The notes under the pieces: generated by a model
Told to the model about the DNA's origin: nothing
What the model saw: the letters and a program-made list of their open reading frames with translations, nothing else
Database searches by the model: none
Assembly (NCBI RefSeq): GCF_015182285.1
Contig: NZ_PRDM01000001.1
Coordinates: forward strand, 682,001-746,000
Reading direction: 5' to 3'
From: Flavobacterium hungaricum
GTDB taxonomy: Bacteria > Bacteroidota > Bacteroidia > Flavobacteriales > Flavobacteriaceae
Length of the DNA stretch: 64,000 bases
Program-made: the position numbers and the translations under genes
Shown: positions 1 to 8,322 of the stretch, piece after piece
Layout: every line of letters starts with the position of its first letter
Position numbering within the stretch: position 1 is the stretch's first letter

Positions 1-655
1 TTTATTAGAGGGAGATGATTACTATAGTTCTACAATATTTGCCTATTTATTTGAAAATAAGAATTTATATTATTTAGGAAATTTTAGTGTCAGCCAACCT
101 AACGTAGAAAAAACGGGAGTTAAAAAAAAGGATTTTAAAATATCTACAGATAATAGTCAAATATCTATTGAAGTACTATTAAATAGCAAATCATTTAATA
201 CTTATAAGTTAAATGAAAGAAAAAGTATATCTAAAGAAACTCAAATTACTAGTAAAATTGACCTTTCTGGTATTTGGAGGTTGAATTGTGAAAATTCTTT
301 AACAACATTTGATATTTCAGGAACGGAGGGTTATATGTCATTATATTCTGATAATGCAATTTTTATTAATGTGGAATTGGTAGGTATCGAGAACAAACTA
401 AATGAATATTATGTGAGATTCAAAGGAACTGAATCTCAACAAAAATATTACGAGGATAAAAAGAATACAGTTGACAGTGAAATATCTAAAACACAAAATA
501 TAGGTAGGTTTGTTTTAAAGGATAATAATATTCTGTTTTATTGGAATGGATTATATAATGATAAAACAAAGAAGAGGGATTTTGTAGAGGATTTTGTAAT
601 GCTTAAAGAAAATGATGGAAAAAATCCAATAGTTCTAAAAAAATGTGAAGAATAA
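1..655 (+). CDS. Partial lipoprotein-like protein of unknown function (5' end outside window)
   Basis: The reading frame is open from base 2 to the TAA at 653-655, so this is the 3' part of a gene that begins upstream of the window; a TTG at 281 could be mistaken for a start but the frame is coding well before it. About 217 residues are visible. The last ~125 residues form a compact beta-rich domain beginning DLSGIWRLNCEN, with a Cys near its start and another close to the C-terminus (KKCEE). I do not recognise a named family. The gene is the first visible member of an array of small exported proteins and is followed by the repeated hairpin element at 680. By position next to a T6SS it could be an immunity protein, but this is inference only. 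Confidence 0.6.
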   Translation, partial: LLEGDDYYSSTIFAYLFENKNLYYLGNFSVSQPNVEKTGVKKKDFKISTDNSQISIEVLLNSKSFNTYKLNERKSISKETQITSKIDLSGIWRLNCENSLTTFDISGTEGYMSLYSDNAIFINVELVGIENKLNEYYVRFKGTESQQKYYEDKKNTVDSEISKTQNIGRFVLKDNNILFYWNGLYNDKTKKRDFVEDFVMLKENDGKNPIVLKKCEE

Positions 656-679
656 ATTGTAAGTCAATTAATAATTTAA

Positions 680-748
680 GCTCCTTGACATATTGAAAAG
701 AAAAGCCCCAGCTAGCAAAAACGTGATGTTTTTGTTAGCTGCGGGAAT
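680..748 (+). repeat. Leader hairpin repeat, copy 1
   Basis: First of four related elements. It begins GCTCCTTGACATATTGAAAA and contains CCCC, then a 13-bp stem (AGCTAGCAAAAAC / GTTTTTGTTAGCT with one G-U pair) around the loop GTGAT, then GCGGG, which can pair with the leading C-run. No long T-run follows, so it is not a classical terminator. It ends 27 nt before the start codon at 775. Confidence 0.75.
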
Positions 749-774
749 TAAAAGAAGTTAATAAGTAAGTTATA

Positions 775-1314
775 ATGAAAAAAATAAGAATAATATTTTT
801 TGTTTTTGTATCAATCATAATATTGAGTTGTGAAAGTAAAAAAGATAAAATTGAATTAAAAAATACAACTGTTTTGACCTCTACCAGAGAAATATCAGAC
901 TGTGAGAAAATTCTTTTTCAGCTTTTTTATACTAGTGATTTTGAAAACAAAGAAAAGTATGAGGTTAGAATTGATAATATCAGAAATGATACTATTATAA
1001 TAAAAGCTTTTACAAGAAACAATTTATCAGATAATCCTAAAACTCAAGAAATCGTAGAAAGTGTTGTCGGCTGGTTTGTCATTCCTCCAAAAAGGGACGG
1101 ACTATATGTATCATTAAATGCTTTAGATCCGATCGAACCTAATTTTAAAAAAATAAAAACTAAACAAAATTGTTTTAGAGATTTTTTAAACTGTAATAAT
1201 CAAAAACAGACAAACAAGATAAAAGATGAAATAAAATTCACTGATTTATTTAATGAAGGTACTAATATTGATTTTGCTCCTAATGATTTAAATAAGAATC
1301 CTTCAAAAATTTAA
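775..1314 (+). CDS. Lipoprotein; N-terminal part of a gene split by an in-frame TAA
   Basis: The 179-residue product starts with a lipoprotein signal peptide (MKKIRIIFFVFVSIIILSC, lipobox Cys at residue 19), so it should be exported and lipid-anchored. The TAA at 1312-1314 lies in the same frame as the next open frame (1336-1908). Codons 1315-1335 between the stop and the following ATG are also open (DFKKKLE). The simplest reading is one ~377-codon gene, 775-1908, cut by a nonsense codon. The visible half carries a globular domain with DCEKILFQLF near residue 42; I do not know its function. It sits in the lipoprotein array beside the T6SS, and a former immunity role is possible. Confidence 0.55.
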   Translation: MKKIRIIFFVFVSIIILSCESKKDKIELKNTTVLTSTREISDCEKILFQLFYTSDFENKEKYEVRIDNIRNDTIIIKAFTRNNLSDNPKTQEIVESVVGWFVIPPKRDGLYVSLNALDPIEPNFKKIKTKQNCFRDFLNCNNQKQTNKIKDEIKFTDLFNEGTNIDFAPNDLNKNPSKI

Positions 1315-1335
1315 GATTTCAAAAAAAAGCTTGAA

Positions 1336-1908
1336 ATGTATTTTGATGAGACTCCTTTGCCAGAAGATTTTGATATTAAAAATTTATCATACTTAATAAA
1401 CAATGAAACTTTTTTTGATTTGAAATATTATACAAATAGCGCTTGGTTACAGTATTTTATTACTAAATACAAGATAGATGTTACGCTGCTAAATGATTTA
1501 ATGAGTCAAGCAATAAAGCAAGAAGATTATAATGCTGTAAAAACATTAATAAATAATCATTATGCTGTTTCTAAAATAGATTTAGAAATTTCTTCTGAGG
1601 TTAAACAAGAATCGGAAAATAAAATTCAAGAAAATAAAACAGATGGTTATGAAAGCTATATTGTTTCAAATTCCAAAATTGATGAAATAATAAATTTGCT
1701 TCATAAAAAATTTAATTCAAACAAAATAAGTGATCCCGATGGTTTTACAAATTTGAGAAAAGAGAAAAATACATCTTCTGAAATTCTTCAAAAAATTATT
1801 GCAGGAAATAAAATTGAAATTTTAGATAATTCAGGAGATTGGTGGTTAGTGCAAACGAAAGAGGGTAAAAAAGGATATGTATTTAAAACTAAAATAAAAG
1901 CAGGATAA
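1336..1908 (+). CDS. SH3b-domain protein; C-terminal part of the split lipoprotein gene
   Basis: This 190-residue frame continues the frame of 775-1314 after one TAA and has no export signal or convincing ribosome-binding site of its own. It is therefore probably the 3' half of the same gene rather than an independent one. Residues ~130-190 form a bacterial SH3-like (SH3b) domain, recognisable from DGFTNLRKEKN, a central IEILDNSGDWWLV and the closing GYVFKTKIKAG; SH3b domains often bind peptidoglycan or cell-wall peptides. In the intact ancestor this domain would have been in the periplasm. If the stop is a sequencing error the gene is whole; if real, this half is unlikely to be exported. Confidence 0.5.
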   Translation: MYFDETPLPEDFDIKNLSYLINNETFFDLKYYTNSAWLQYFITKYKIDVTLLNDLMSQAIKQEDYNAVKTLINNHYAVSKIDLEISSEVKQESENKIQENKTDGYESYIVSNSKIDEIINLLHKKFNSNKISDPDGFTNLRKEKNTSSEILQKIIAGNKIEILDNSGDWWLVQTKEGKKGYVFKTKIKAG

Positions 1909-1922
1909 TATAAATAGGACAT

Positions 1923-1993
1923 GCTCCTTGACATATTGAAAAGAAAAGCCCCCGGCTAGCTAGAGCGGTATGCTTTTGTTAGCTGAGGGAATT
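1923..1993 (+). repeat. Leader hairpin repeat, copy 2
   Basis: The first 30 bases are identical to those of copy 1 (GCTCCTTGACATATTGAAAA and on to CCCC). The hairpin arms have diverged (GGCTAGCTAGAGC / GCTTTTGTTAGCT around GGTAT), and the trailing GAGGG can still pair with the C-run. It ends 20 nt before the start codon at 2013. Confidence 0.75.
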
Positions 1994-2012
1994 TATAAAT
2001 GGTAAAATTAAG

Positions 2013-2903
2013 ATGAAAATAATTCTAAACAATAAGGCTTTAATTGTACTGATGATGTCTCTTACGATAATTAGTTGCAAGAAAACTGATTCGAGGAAAG
2101 ATTCAAATTTTGTAGCAAAAACTGTAAACAAAAAAGAGCGGGGAATTGTTTCTACAAAATTAGAAACAAAAGATTATAAGGATGAATCATTTGTTTTAAG
2201 CTGTGGCTCGGGTTGTGCCATGACCTACACGCCAGAAGTTGTTGAAAAATATGCTGCAACTATTAAAGTAAAGTTTAGTGTAAAAATGTATGTTGATGAA
2301 GTATTATCAGACACTTATGATGAAGCATATATTTTTTATTATGATAAAGACAATAAATTAGAGAATGTTAAATTAGAAGGAAAAAGTGAAGATATTTTAA
2401 AAACACTTATGCCTGATGCTCAAGATTCTTTTAAGAGTTTTGGGGAAAACATAAATCTTACTCATGCAGAAAAATCGAAAAAAAACTGCTTTGAACCTAG
2501 TAAATTAAAGTTGCCATATAATCAGCAGATTAATATAAATACAGTAAAATATAATTTTCTTGATTGTAATTCTATCAAAGGAGTTGATAAATACGATTGT
2601 GGAGAAAATAAGCTGAGGTATTTATCATTACCAAGTAAGGGAGATATAAGTGTTATTTTAGTGCCACAAGATTGTGGAGATTTTGCTTACAGATATTATT
2701 TATTGACTATTAAAAATAATATAATTGTAGGTAATCTGTACGTTGAAGGGGAATGGTATGAACCAGAGAATTATAATGATAAAGAATTAACATCGTTTTC
2801 CATAGATGAGCAATATAATATTGTAGTTAAAACTAAGAATTCTACGTCTACTACATCAAACACTTATCTTATTATAGAAGGAAAGATTGTAAAAAAGAAA
2901 TAA
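2013..2903 (+). CDS. Lipoprotein of unknown function in immunity-like array
   Basis: A 296-residue lipoprotein: signal peptide MKIILNNKALIVLMMSLT ending in a lipobox with Cys near residue 22 (ISCKK). Further Cys residues occur in a CGSGC pair near residue 65 and in the C-terminal half. That half (from about residue 150) shows the pattern LDCN, YLSLP, DCGDFAYRYYLLT, SFSIDEQY and a final YLIIEGKIVKKK. The same order of motifs is found in the broken gene at 3067-3639, so the two are distant paralogs. No catalytic motif is visible. It lies between two copies of the hairpin repeat. An immunity function is suggested by context only. Confidence 0.7.
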   Translation: MKIILNNKALIVLMMSLTIISCKKTDSRKDSNFVAKTVNKKERGIVSTKLETKDYKDESFVLSCGSGCAMTYTPEVVEKYAATIKVKFSVKMYVDEVLSDTYDEAYIFYYDKDNKLENVKLEGKSEDILKTLMPDAQDSFKSFGENINLTHAEKSKKNCFEPSKLKLPYNQQININTVKYNFLDCNSIKGVDKYDCGENKLRYLSLPSKGDISVILVPQDCGDFAYRYYLLTIKNNIIVGNLYVEGEWYEPENYNDKELTSFSIDEQYNIVVKTKNSTSTTSNTYLIIEGKIVKKK

Positions 2904-2978
2904 GTTTTCATTGTTGTTAATCTTTATTCGGAAATATAAAGAAACTTATTTCAATAAAAAGATTTAAATAATTTATAA

Positions 2979-3048
2979 GCTCCTTGACATATTCAAAAGA
3001 AAAACCCCAGCTAGCAAGAGCGGTATGCTTTTGCTGGCTGAGGAAATT
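2979..3048 (+). repeat. Leader hairpin repeat, copy 3
   Basis: It differs from copies 1 and 2 at two of the first 30 bases (ATTCAAAAG for ATTGAAAAG, AACCCC for AGCCCC). The stem is GCTAGCAAGAGC / GCTTTTGCTGGC, with two base changes that leave G-U pairs, so pairing rather than sequence is conserved. It ends 19 nt before the ATG at 3067. Confidence 0.75.
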
Positions 3049-3066
3049 TATTAAAATAAATATAGT

Positions 3067-3639
3067 ATGAAAAAAATATTAGGATTAACACTTTTAGTTG
3101 CTCTGATGATTAATTGTAAACGTAATGGGAATGAAAGTAACTATATTAATGAATTAGATAAGAATTCAGAAATAAAATGATAAAAAGATTCTTTAAATAA
3201 AGAAGGTATTACTAATGATGCAGAGTGTTATTCAAATACTAAGATTACAAATCTACCTATTACTAATTCTGTCATCGATGGTAATAATGTTTGGAATGAA
3301 TTAGATTGTAATATATCTGATTTACAAACGCGAGATTATCTAAGATTGCCAGATATTAGAGATATTAAAGTCTTTATAATTGCTGATTTTAATTTTGATG
3401 ATTTTAGATACACTTTAGTAACATTAAAAAATGATAAAAAGGTTATCTCAAAGCAAGATATTGGTTTTGCAAAAGAAGGTGATGAATCGAATACAATATC
3501 TGAAATAACTGATTTTGAAATAGATAAAGATTATGTTTTTACTTTAAATACTAAATCAAAAACGGAGAATGATTTTAAAATCATAAAGACTGAAAGATTT
3601 AGGATAGATGAGAATGGCTTAATAGTAGTTATTAAATAA
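3067..3639 (+). pseudogene. Lipoprotein gene broken by two adjacent in-frame stops
   Basis: The frame opens at ATG 3067 with a clear lipoprotein signal peptide (MKKILGLTLLVALMINC, lipobox Cys at residue 17). It is closed by TGA at 3178 and immediately by TAA at 3181. From 3184 the same frame is open again to TAA at 3637-3639. No frameshift is involved. The downstream part (LDCN, YLRLPDI, DFRYTLVTLKN, DFEIDKDY) follows the motif order of the C-terminal half of the 2013-2903 lipoprotein. It is therefore a decayed paralog of about 190 codons. A TTG at 3346 could open a 97-residue frame, but that product would have no signal peptide. Confidence 0.75.
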
Positions 3640-3663
3640 TTAATTAATATTAGTCCATATACA

Positions 3664-3727
3664 GCTTCTTTTAAAATATTGAAAAGAAAAAGTCTCGACT
3701 AATAAAAGTTTGAAAAACTAATGATAC
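3664..3727 (+). repeat. Leader hairpin repeat, copy 4 (degenerate)
   Basis: A decayed copy: GCTTCTTTTAAAATATTGAA matches the head of the other copies in outline, the AATATTGAAAAGAAAA core is kept, and a short stem (GACTAATAAAAGTTT / AACTAATG-like arms) replaces the long one. It ends 19 nt before the start codon at 3746, the same spacing as copy 3. Confidence 0.55.
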
Positions 3728-3745
3728 TTAATAGCTTAGATAGTA

Positions 3746-4486
3746 ATGAAAATAACATTTAAATTTTTAATAATAATAGCTCTGCTAATTTCTTGTACTG
3801 GAAAATCAATAAAAAATAATGATAAGACTGTGAAAAAAATAGATTATTCGAACAGATCGATTTCGCATAATGCTAAGGAAAAATTCGCAGATAGCCTCTC
3901 AATAGATACATTAAGTACAATGATGACAGAATATGGCGGAATTAAATTTTATACTGAAGATAACTTGAGAGGTGATGGTGTAGTTCAAATATCAATAGAT
4001 AGTGATCTCGAAATTCTGAATTTCGACAAAACAGTGTATGGAAGTATAAAATTAACTAACAATGCAGGAGAGCCTTTTAGTATTAAACTTCCAAAAAGTG
4101 TTATAGCAAGAGAAATAATTCCAAATGTTGAATATAGAATATTTTGTTTCGATGCTGAAAAACCTGAAAAAGATAATGATTTTTTGATTGTTTACATAAA
4201 TAGAGAGAAAAGATTAATAAGTAAAAAAAAATGTAATTATAAGTTTAATTCATGGGAAGAATATATTAAAACAGCCTTTATTCATCTTACCTCAAAAGTT
4301 GAGAACAGTTCAAAAGAAGAAAAAAAATATTATTATGCAGCTTTGAGGATTAAAGGAGATTCTATGCAAGTCAAATCAGTTGCAAAAACGGCGTGTGATT
4401 ATGTTGAAGAATATAAAGATGTTACAAGATGGATAAAATGGAAAGAAAATTCATGTAAACTTATCACATTTGATTTTTGTTATTAA
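3746..4486 (+). CDS. Lipoprotein of unknown function
   Basis: A 246-residue lipoprotein with signal peptide MKITFKFLIIIALLISC (Cys at 17). The mature part begins with a charged linker and then a beta-rich region (VVQISIDSDLEILNF, YGSIKLTN). The C-terminal third is mixed, with Cys residues in KKKCNYKF, KTACDYVE and at the end (FDFCY). It does not resemble the other array members in sequence. It is the last gene before the T6SS operon, separated from tssK by 223 nt. I cannot name a family; an immunity role against a T6SS toxin is conjecture from position and export. Confidence 0.7.
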   Translation: MKITFKFLIIIALLISCTGKSIKNNDKTVKKIDYSNRSISHNAKEKFADSLSIDTLSTMMTEYGGIKFYTEDNLRGDGVVQISIDSDLEILNFDKTVYGSIKLTNNAGEPFSIKLPKSVIAREIIPNVEYRIFCFDAEKPEKDNDFLIVYINREKRLISKKKCNYKFNSWEEYIKTAFIHLTSKVENSSKEEKKYYYAALRIKGDSMQVKSVAKTACDYVEEYKDVTRWIKWKENSCKLITFDFCY

Positions 4487-4606
4487 GCAATAAAATATAC
4501 AGATAGCTGTAAAACGTTTCTGTTTTTAAATTTAATTATAGTTCAAACGGAAAACTTAAAATCCGGCTCAGTGCGCGTAATTGTTGCTATTTAACCCGAA
4601 AAAGCC

Positions 4607-4641
4607 TGTTATTATTAATGAAACATCATTTCATAATAACA
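4607..4641. repeat. Inverted repeat in the leader upstream of tssK
   Basis: TGTTATTAT (4607-4615) and ATAATAACA (4633-4641) are exact inverted copies. Inside them ATGAAA and TTTCAT also pair around CATCA, giving a 13-bp stem with a four-base bulge. It lies ~70 nt before tssK and could act as a weak terminator of the array or as an operator; no T-run supports a terminator. Confidence 0.4.
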
Positions 4642-4709
4642 AAAGCTAACCTAAATTAAAACAGAGAAAAACAAAAACATTCTCATTTCAAAATAAAAAA
4701 TATAGAATT

Positions 4710-5879
4710 ATGATAGAAAAATTAAGTCATTTTCCCGTAAACTGGATTGATGGGATGAAGATAAATAAAAGTCATTTTTTATCGATTCAGGATAACGTTT
4801 CTGAGTTGGTAAACGATGCTATAGGTATTCATACCACGCCTATAAGTTATGGACTGCTGGATTCTGGAAATCAAAATAAAGAGGCCACAAAAATCACTTT
4901 AGGAATCGATAACCACAAACTGCTTCGCGTACGTGTAGAAGAATGCCACGCCATTACGCCAAACGGATCGAGAATCGAAATTAGTAAAAGCAACACCGAT
5001 ACATTGGATCTTCAGGTTCCGTATCCAGAAGACACTTACGAGATTAAAGATGGCGAGCAGTTGGTTTTGTTAGCCTGTATCTCGGTGAATTCTAAAAAGA
5101 GAATTCCTTTTGGCGAACCAGATCCTGATGAAGTACCGCCAAGATATCCGTACACACAGCCTGAGTATAAGCTTCATTTAATTAAAGCCGAAGAATTTCG
5201 ATCAGGAATAGGGTATGGTGGTTTTTACCTGGCAATTGGTAAAGTCCTTATTGGAGATACAACAGTTTTAGACGAAGATTATATTCCGCCATCAGTAACG
5301 GTAGCCTGTCATCCAAAATTAGTTGACATGCAGGCGCAGATCGCACGTTCGTTTGGTCAGATTGAGATTTATTCGGTTCAGATCTCTCAAAAAATTAACC
5401 GTGCACAGCAGACAGGAGTTTTGTCCCAGACTGTTATGCAATTGGCAGACAATACGGGATATTTTCTTGGAAATTGTTTAACGCAGTTCCGTTGGTTTTC
5501 GTTGCAGCAGCCTCCAGCTTTGATGTTAAGTACGGTGGTGTCATTTGCCAGAGTGATGAAGAATTTTATCGATTCAAAATCCGGTGCAGGGAAAGAAGAA
5601 CTGCTGAATTATTTTGCCGAGTGGTGTGATATCTCGCAGGGAGATCTCGAAATCATGTTTACCACTCTTATAAATACTGGTTACGATCATGTTCATATTG
5701 ATAAAACAGCCTCACTTGTAATGAATGCTTTGGCTAGAATTGAGAAATTATTCGAGACACTGAACAAACTGGATTACATCGGTAAGAAGAAAGAAAACAT
5801 TGAGTTGTTTGTGGCTGAAACAGATAAAAAAGACATCGTTCATAGCCCAAAACGACACGGTTTCTTTATAAAAGATTAA
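4710..5879 (+). CDS. tssK: T6SS baseplate subunit TssK
   Basis: TssK is the baseplate adaptor that links the wedge complex (TssE-F-G) to the membrane complex on the cytoplasmic side. The 389-residue product has the family's N-terminal signature in its Bacteroidetes form (FPVNWIDGMKINKSHFLSIQ, like the W-x-EGMFL-x-PQHFQ motif of proteobacterial TssK). A beta-rich shell/neck region follows to about residue 200, then a helical part (MQAQIARSFGQIEIYS) and the C-terminal head. Length is somewhat below that of proteobacterial TssK. It is the first gene of a same-strand run with tssO, tssB and tssC (23-52 nt gaps), which supports the assignment. No signal peptide. Confidence 0.85.
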   Translation: MIEKLSHFPVNWIDGMKINKSHFLSIQDNVSELVNDAIGIHTTPISYGLLDSGNQNKEATKITLGIDNHKLLRVRVEECHAITPNGSRIEISKSNTDTLDLQVPYPEDTYEIKDGEQLVLLACISVNSKKRIPFGEPDPDEVPPRYPYTQPEYKLHLIKAEEFRSGIGYGGFYLAIGKVLIGDTTVLDEDYIPPSVTVACHPKLVDMQAQIARSFGQIEIYSVQISQKINRAQQTGVLSQTVMQLADNTGYFLGNCLTQFRWFSLQQPPALMLSTVVSFARVMKNFIDSKSGAGKEELLNYFAEWCDISQGDLEIMFTTLINTGYDHVHIDKTASLVMNALARIEKLFETLNKLDYIGKKKENIELFVAETDKKDIVHSPKRHGFFIKD

Positions 5880-5902
5880 AAAATAAAATAGTAATATAAA
5901 TT

Positions 5903-6415
5903 ATGGAAGTATTAAATAAACAAGAACGCCAGAAAGCTTTTATAGCTTTTTTAATTGCCTTTGTCCTGACTTTTTCGGTTATGCTGATTGCAGTTTCGTT
6001 CAATTTTTACATGCCTGTGGCAGAAAATAAAATGCTGAAAGCAGAAAATGAAATGATGAAAAGAGAATACGATTATCAGACTAACTTTTCGGTTAAAATA
6101 GACAGCATCAGAATGACTATCGATTCGATCAATTCACCAAAGGTAGATAACGATTTTCAACAGCGTCTGGCGAATGTCATGATTGCCAATATTTATCAGA
6201 AAGTGCCAAAAGACACTACTGAAAACAAAAAATTATACAATAATGTTATTCTGGCGTACAAAAATATTATTGACTATAAAAAACAAATTAGAAGTCTTAC
6301 ACACAATTCGCACTTAATAGACAGTTTGAACCAATCGGCAAAAACCTATAAAGAAGAATTAGAAAAAGTAAGCAGAGATTTGGATGTATGTCGTCAGATT
6401 TATCAAAATCAATAA
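5903..6415 (+). CDS. tssO: T6SS transmembrane protein TssO
   Basis: TssO is specific to Bacteroidetes (subtype iii) T6SS and belongs to the TssNOPQR set that replaces TssJLM as the trans-envelope complex. The 170-residue protein has a short basic N-terminus (NKQERQKAF), one transmembrane segment at about residues 14-36 (FIAFLIAFVLTFSVMLIAVS) and then a long charged helical region. That region has heptad-like spacing, suggesting a periplasmic coiled coil. The position directly between tssK and tssB and the single-TM plus coiled-coil layout are the main grounds. The sequence itself is weakly conserved, so TssP would be the alternative. Confidence 0.7.
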   Translation: MEVLNKQERQKAFIAFLIAFVLTFSVMLIAVSFNFYMPVAENKMLKAENEMMKREYDYQTNFSVKIDSIRMTIDSINSPKVDNDFQQRLANVMIANIYQKVPKDTTENKKLYNNVILAYKNIIDYKKQIRSLTHNSHLIDSLNQSAKTYKEELEKVSRDLDVCRQIYQNQ

Positions 6416-6467
6416 GTATAAAATCAGAATCAAAAACAATAAACTAATAATTTAAAAATTTGAAATT

Positions 6468-6917
6468 ATGTTGTCAAACTATGGAATTGGAGGAAATGAA
6501 GTAAAAATTGATGCAGATGAAGCGATCACTGCAATCCCTCAAAACAGAACACTTGTTGCTCAAAAATTAACAGTTGATGCACCTGTAAAACCAGAATTGG
6601 TAGAAGGAATTACAAGTATTGAAAAAGCATTTGAACATTTTAAACCAGAAGTAAAAGTAAATTTTGAAACTGCTGACGGTGCAACTAAAGTGGAGCCTTT
6701 AAAATTTAAGAATTTAGGAGATTTTGGTATCAAAGGAATCACAACACAAAGCAGCTTTTTATCTGATCTTGAAACAGAAAAAGATCAGTATCAAAAGATT
6801 ATCCGCCAGTTAAAATCAAACAAGATTTTAAAAGCAGCTTTAGAAGACGGAGAAGCTAAACAAGCTTTATTAGAAAGTCTTGGAGCACTGATCAGCGAGT
6901 TAAAAGAGAACAAATAA
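6468..6917 (+). CDS. tssB: T6SS contractile sheath small subunit TssB
   Basis: TssB pairs with TssC to form the contractile sheath around the Hcp tube. The 149-residue product has the expected size for Bacteroidetes TssB. It carries a conserved segment around residues 60-85 (VKVNFETADGATKVEPLKFKN region) and a helical C-terminus with EKDQYQKIIRQLKSNKILK, the part that interlocks with TssC. It lies 21 nt before tssC, the usual tssB-tssC order. An opposite-strand open frame at 6560-6742 is only a shadow of this gene. Confidence 0.9.
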   Translation: MLSNYGIGGNEVKIDADEAITAIPQNRTLVAQKLTVDAPVKPELVEGITSIEKAFEHFKPEVKVNFETADGATKVEPLKFKNLGDFGIKGITTQSSFLSDLETEKDQYQKIIRQLKSNKILKAALEDGEAKQALLESLGALISELKENK

Positions 6918-6938
6918 GAATTTAAAAATAGTATAGAT

Positions 6939-8309
6939 ATGGCAAGTAAAGAAGCATATAAAGGAGATCTGGATACAGCAGTATTAGAACCTAAAGCAGT
7001 AAAAGGAATTTCAATTGAAAAAAATGTTGAAAAACTAGCTAAATACGGCGGTTTTGATTTGCTGGAAATGGCGATTGAAGGTGTTCAAAACCTTAATCCA
7101 GAGAGAAAAGCAAGAAGAAAAATCTTTTTAGGAGAAGTAAATAAAGCTAAAGAAAGAGAAACACTTTTAAAAACTTTGGAACTTTGGTCTTCTGTTTTAA
7201 GCAATAATGAAGCTTTGACTGATATGGTGGCTCAAAGTGAAGACAAGTGTAAAGAATCTGAAGCTTTGCTTCAAAAAAACCTTGCTAAAGCTGTTGAAGA
7301 TACAAGAGAGATTGAAGCAGCCTACAGAACATTGGCTTTATTCTTTAAAAATACAGAAACAGATAAAGTAAAAAATGTTACGATTGTAAATGCAGAACTG
7401 GATCAATTAAAAGATCTTGACAATACACGTTTTATCGATGCAATTCACTCAGAATTGGTAGACAATTACGATCGTTTGGATCTTAAAAACAACTACGGTA
7501 TTTTGGTAATTCCAGGATATTTAGGATCTAATAAAGTGATCGAAAAATGGGCAAAAATTGCGCATGAAAATAAAGTTATGTTGGTTACAGATTTCGAACA
7601 CCTTGACGAACCGGATGATGTAATGGAAATGTTTGACGCTGCTTCTTTAACAGGAGGAGATGTTTACCGTTCTAACGTAATCATGACTTGTAACTGGCTG
7701 GTGGGACGCGGCAGATTTGATCAAATTGGTGAAAGCGAAGACTTACACGTTGCACCTTCTGCAGCATTGGCAGGAAAAATATACAAAACATTAATGTCTC
7801 AAGTTACTGCAGGTAAGAAATTTGGTGGAATTAATGAAGTGGATGGAGTAAAATTTGATCTTAAGAAAAGCGAAATCGCAAATCTTGAAAACTTAGGATT
7901 GGTTCCAATGGTAAATGAATACGGTAAAGTAATGGCTTTCTCTGCTAAAACATTATTCAGCGGAGACAATCTAGGATTGCAAACCTATTCTGTAGTTCGT
8001 GTTTTTGATTATGTGACTAAGGTGTTAATGGATTTCCTTAACCGTCGTGCTTTCGAAAACTTTACAGCAAAAACGCGTAAAGAAATTATGAATCAGATCG
8101 TTGCTTTCCTTGACGGAATCACTGGTCCAGATAAATTAATCGAGAATTTCGAAATCCGCAGATTCGAGCAGGATCCAATTCAAAAAGACAGAATCTATAT
8201 GGACATTCACATGAAACCATATTTCCCGGCAAAAAACTTCCTTATTAAAATGGATGGTCAAAAAGGAAATGACGGTACAGAATGGGATACAGATTACGAG
8301 CAAAAATAA
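6939..8309 (+). CDS. tssC: T6SS contractile sheath large subunit TssC
   Basis: The 456-residue product is the large sheath protein (VipB/TssC family). Recognisable features are the GILVIPGYLGSNKVIEKWAK-like stretch around residues 188-205, MTCNWLVGRGRFDQIGES near residue 250 and the C-terminal half with NRRAFENFTAKTRKEI near 370. The C-terminal end (YMDIHMKPYFPAKNFLIKMDG) matches the strand-forming tail that inserts into the neighbouring sheath subunit. It directly follows tssB and is closed by a strong terminator at 8323, so tssK-tssO-tssB-tssC probably form one transcription unit. Confidence 0.92.
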   Translation: MASKEAYKGDLDTAVLEPKAVKGISIEKNVEKLAKYGGFDLLEMAIEGVQNLNPERKARRKIFLGEVNKAKERETLLKTLELWSSVLSNNEALTDMVAQSEDKCKESEALLQKNLAKAVEDTREIEAAYRTLALFFKNTETDKVKNVTIVNAELDQLKDLDNTRFIDAIHSELVDNYDRLDLKNNYGILVIPGYLGSNKVIEKWAKIAHENKVMLVTDFEHLDEPDDVMEMFDAASLTGGDVYRSNVIMTCNWLVGRGRFDQIGESEDLHVAPSAALAGKIYKTLMSQVTAGKKFGGINEVDGVKFDLKKSEIANLENLGLVPMVNEYGKVMAFSAKTLFSGDNLGLQTYSVVRVFDYVTKVLMDFLNRRAFENFTAKTRKEIMNQIVAFLDGITGPDKLIENFEIRRFEQDPIQKDRIYMDIHMKPYFPAKNFLIKMDGQKGNDGTEWDTDYEQK

Positions 8310-8322
8310 TTGTACAGTAAAT

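Noticed and set aside
1312..1314. Programmed stop-codon read-through or recoding in the lipoprotein genes
   Set aside because: The two genes use different stops (TAA; TGA plus TAA) with no shared downstream signal; decay or sequencing error is simpler.
680..3727. The four hairpin elements as a CRISPR array or integron attC sites
   Set aside because: Spacing equals whole genes, not short spacers, and no cas genes are near. The arms lack a clear attC R-box pair and no integrase is visible, so the integron idea is only a loose analogy.
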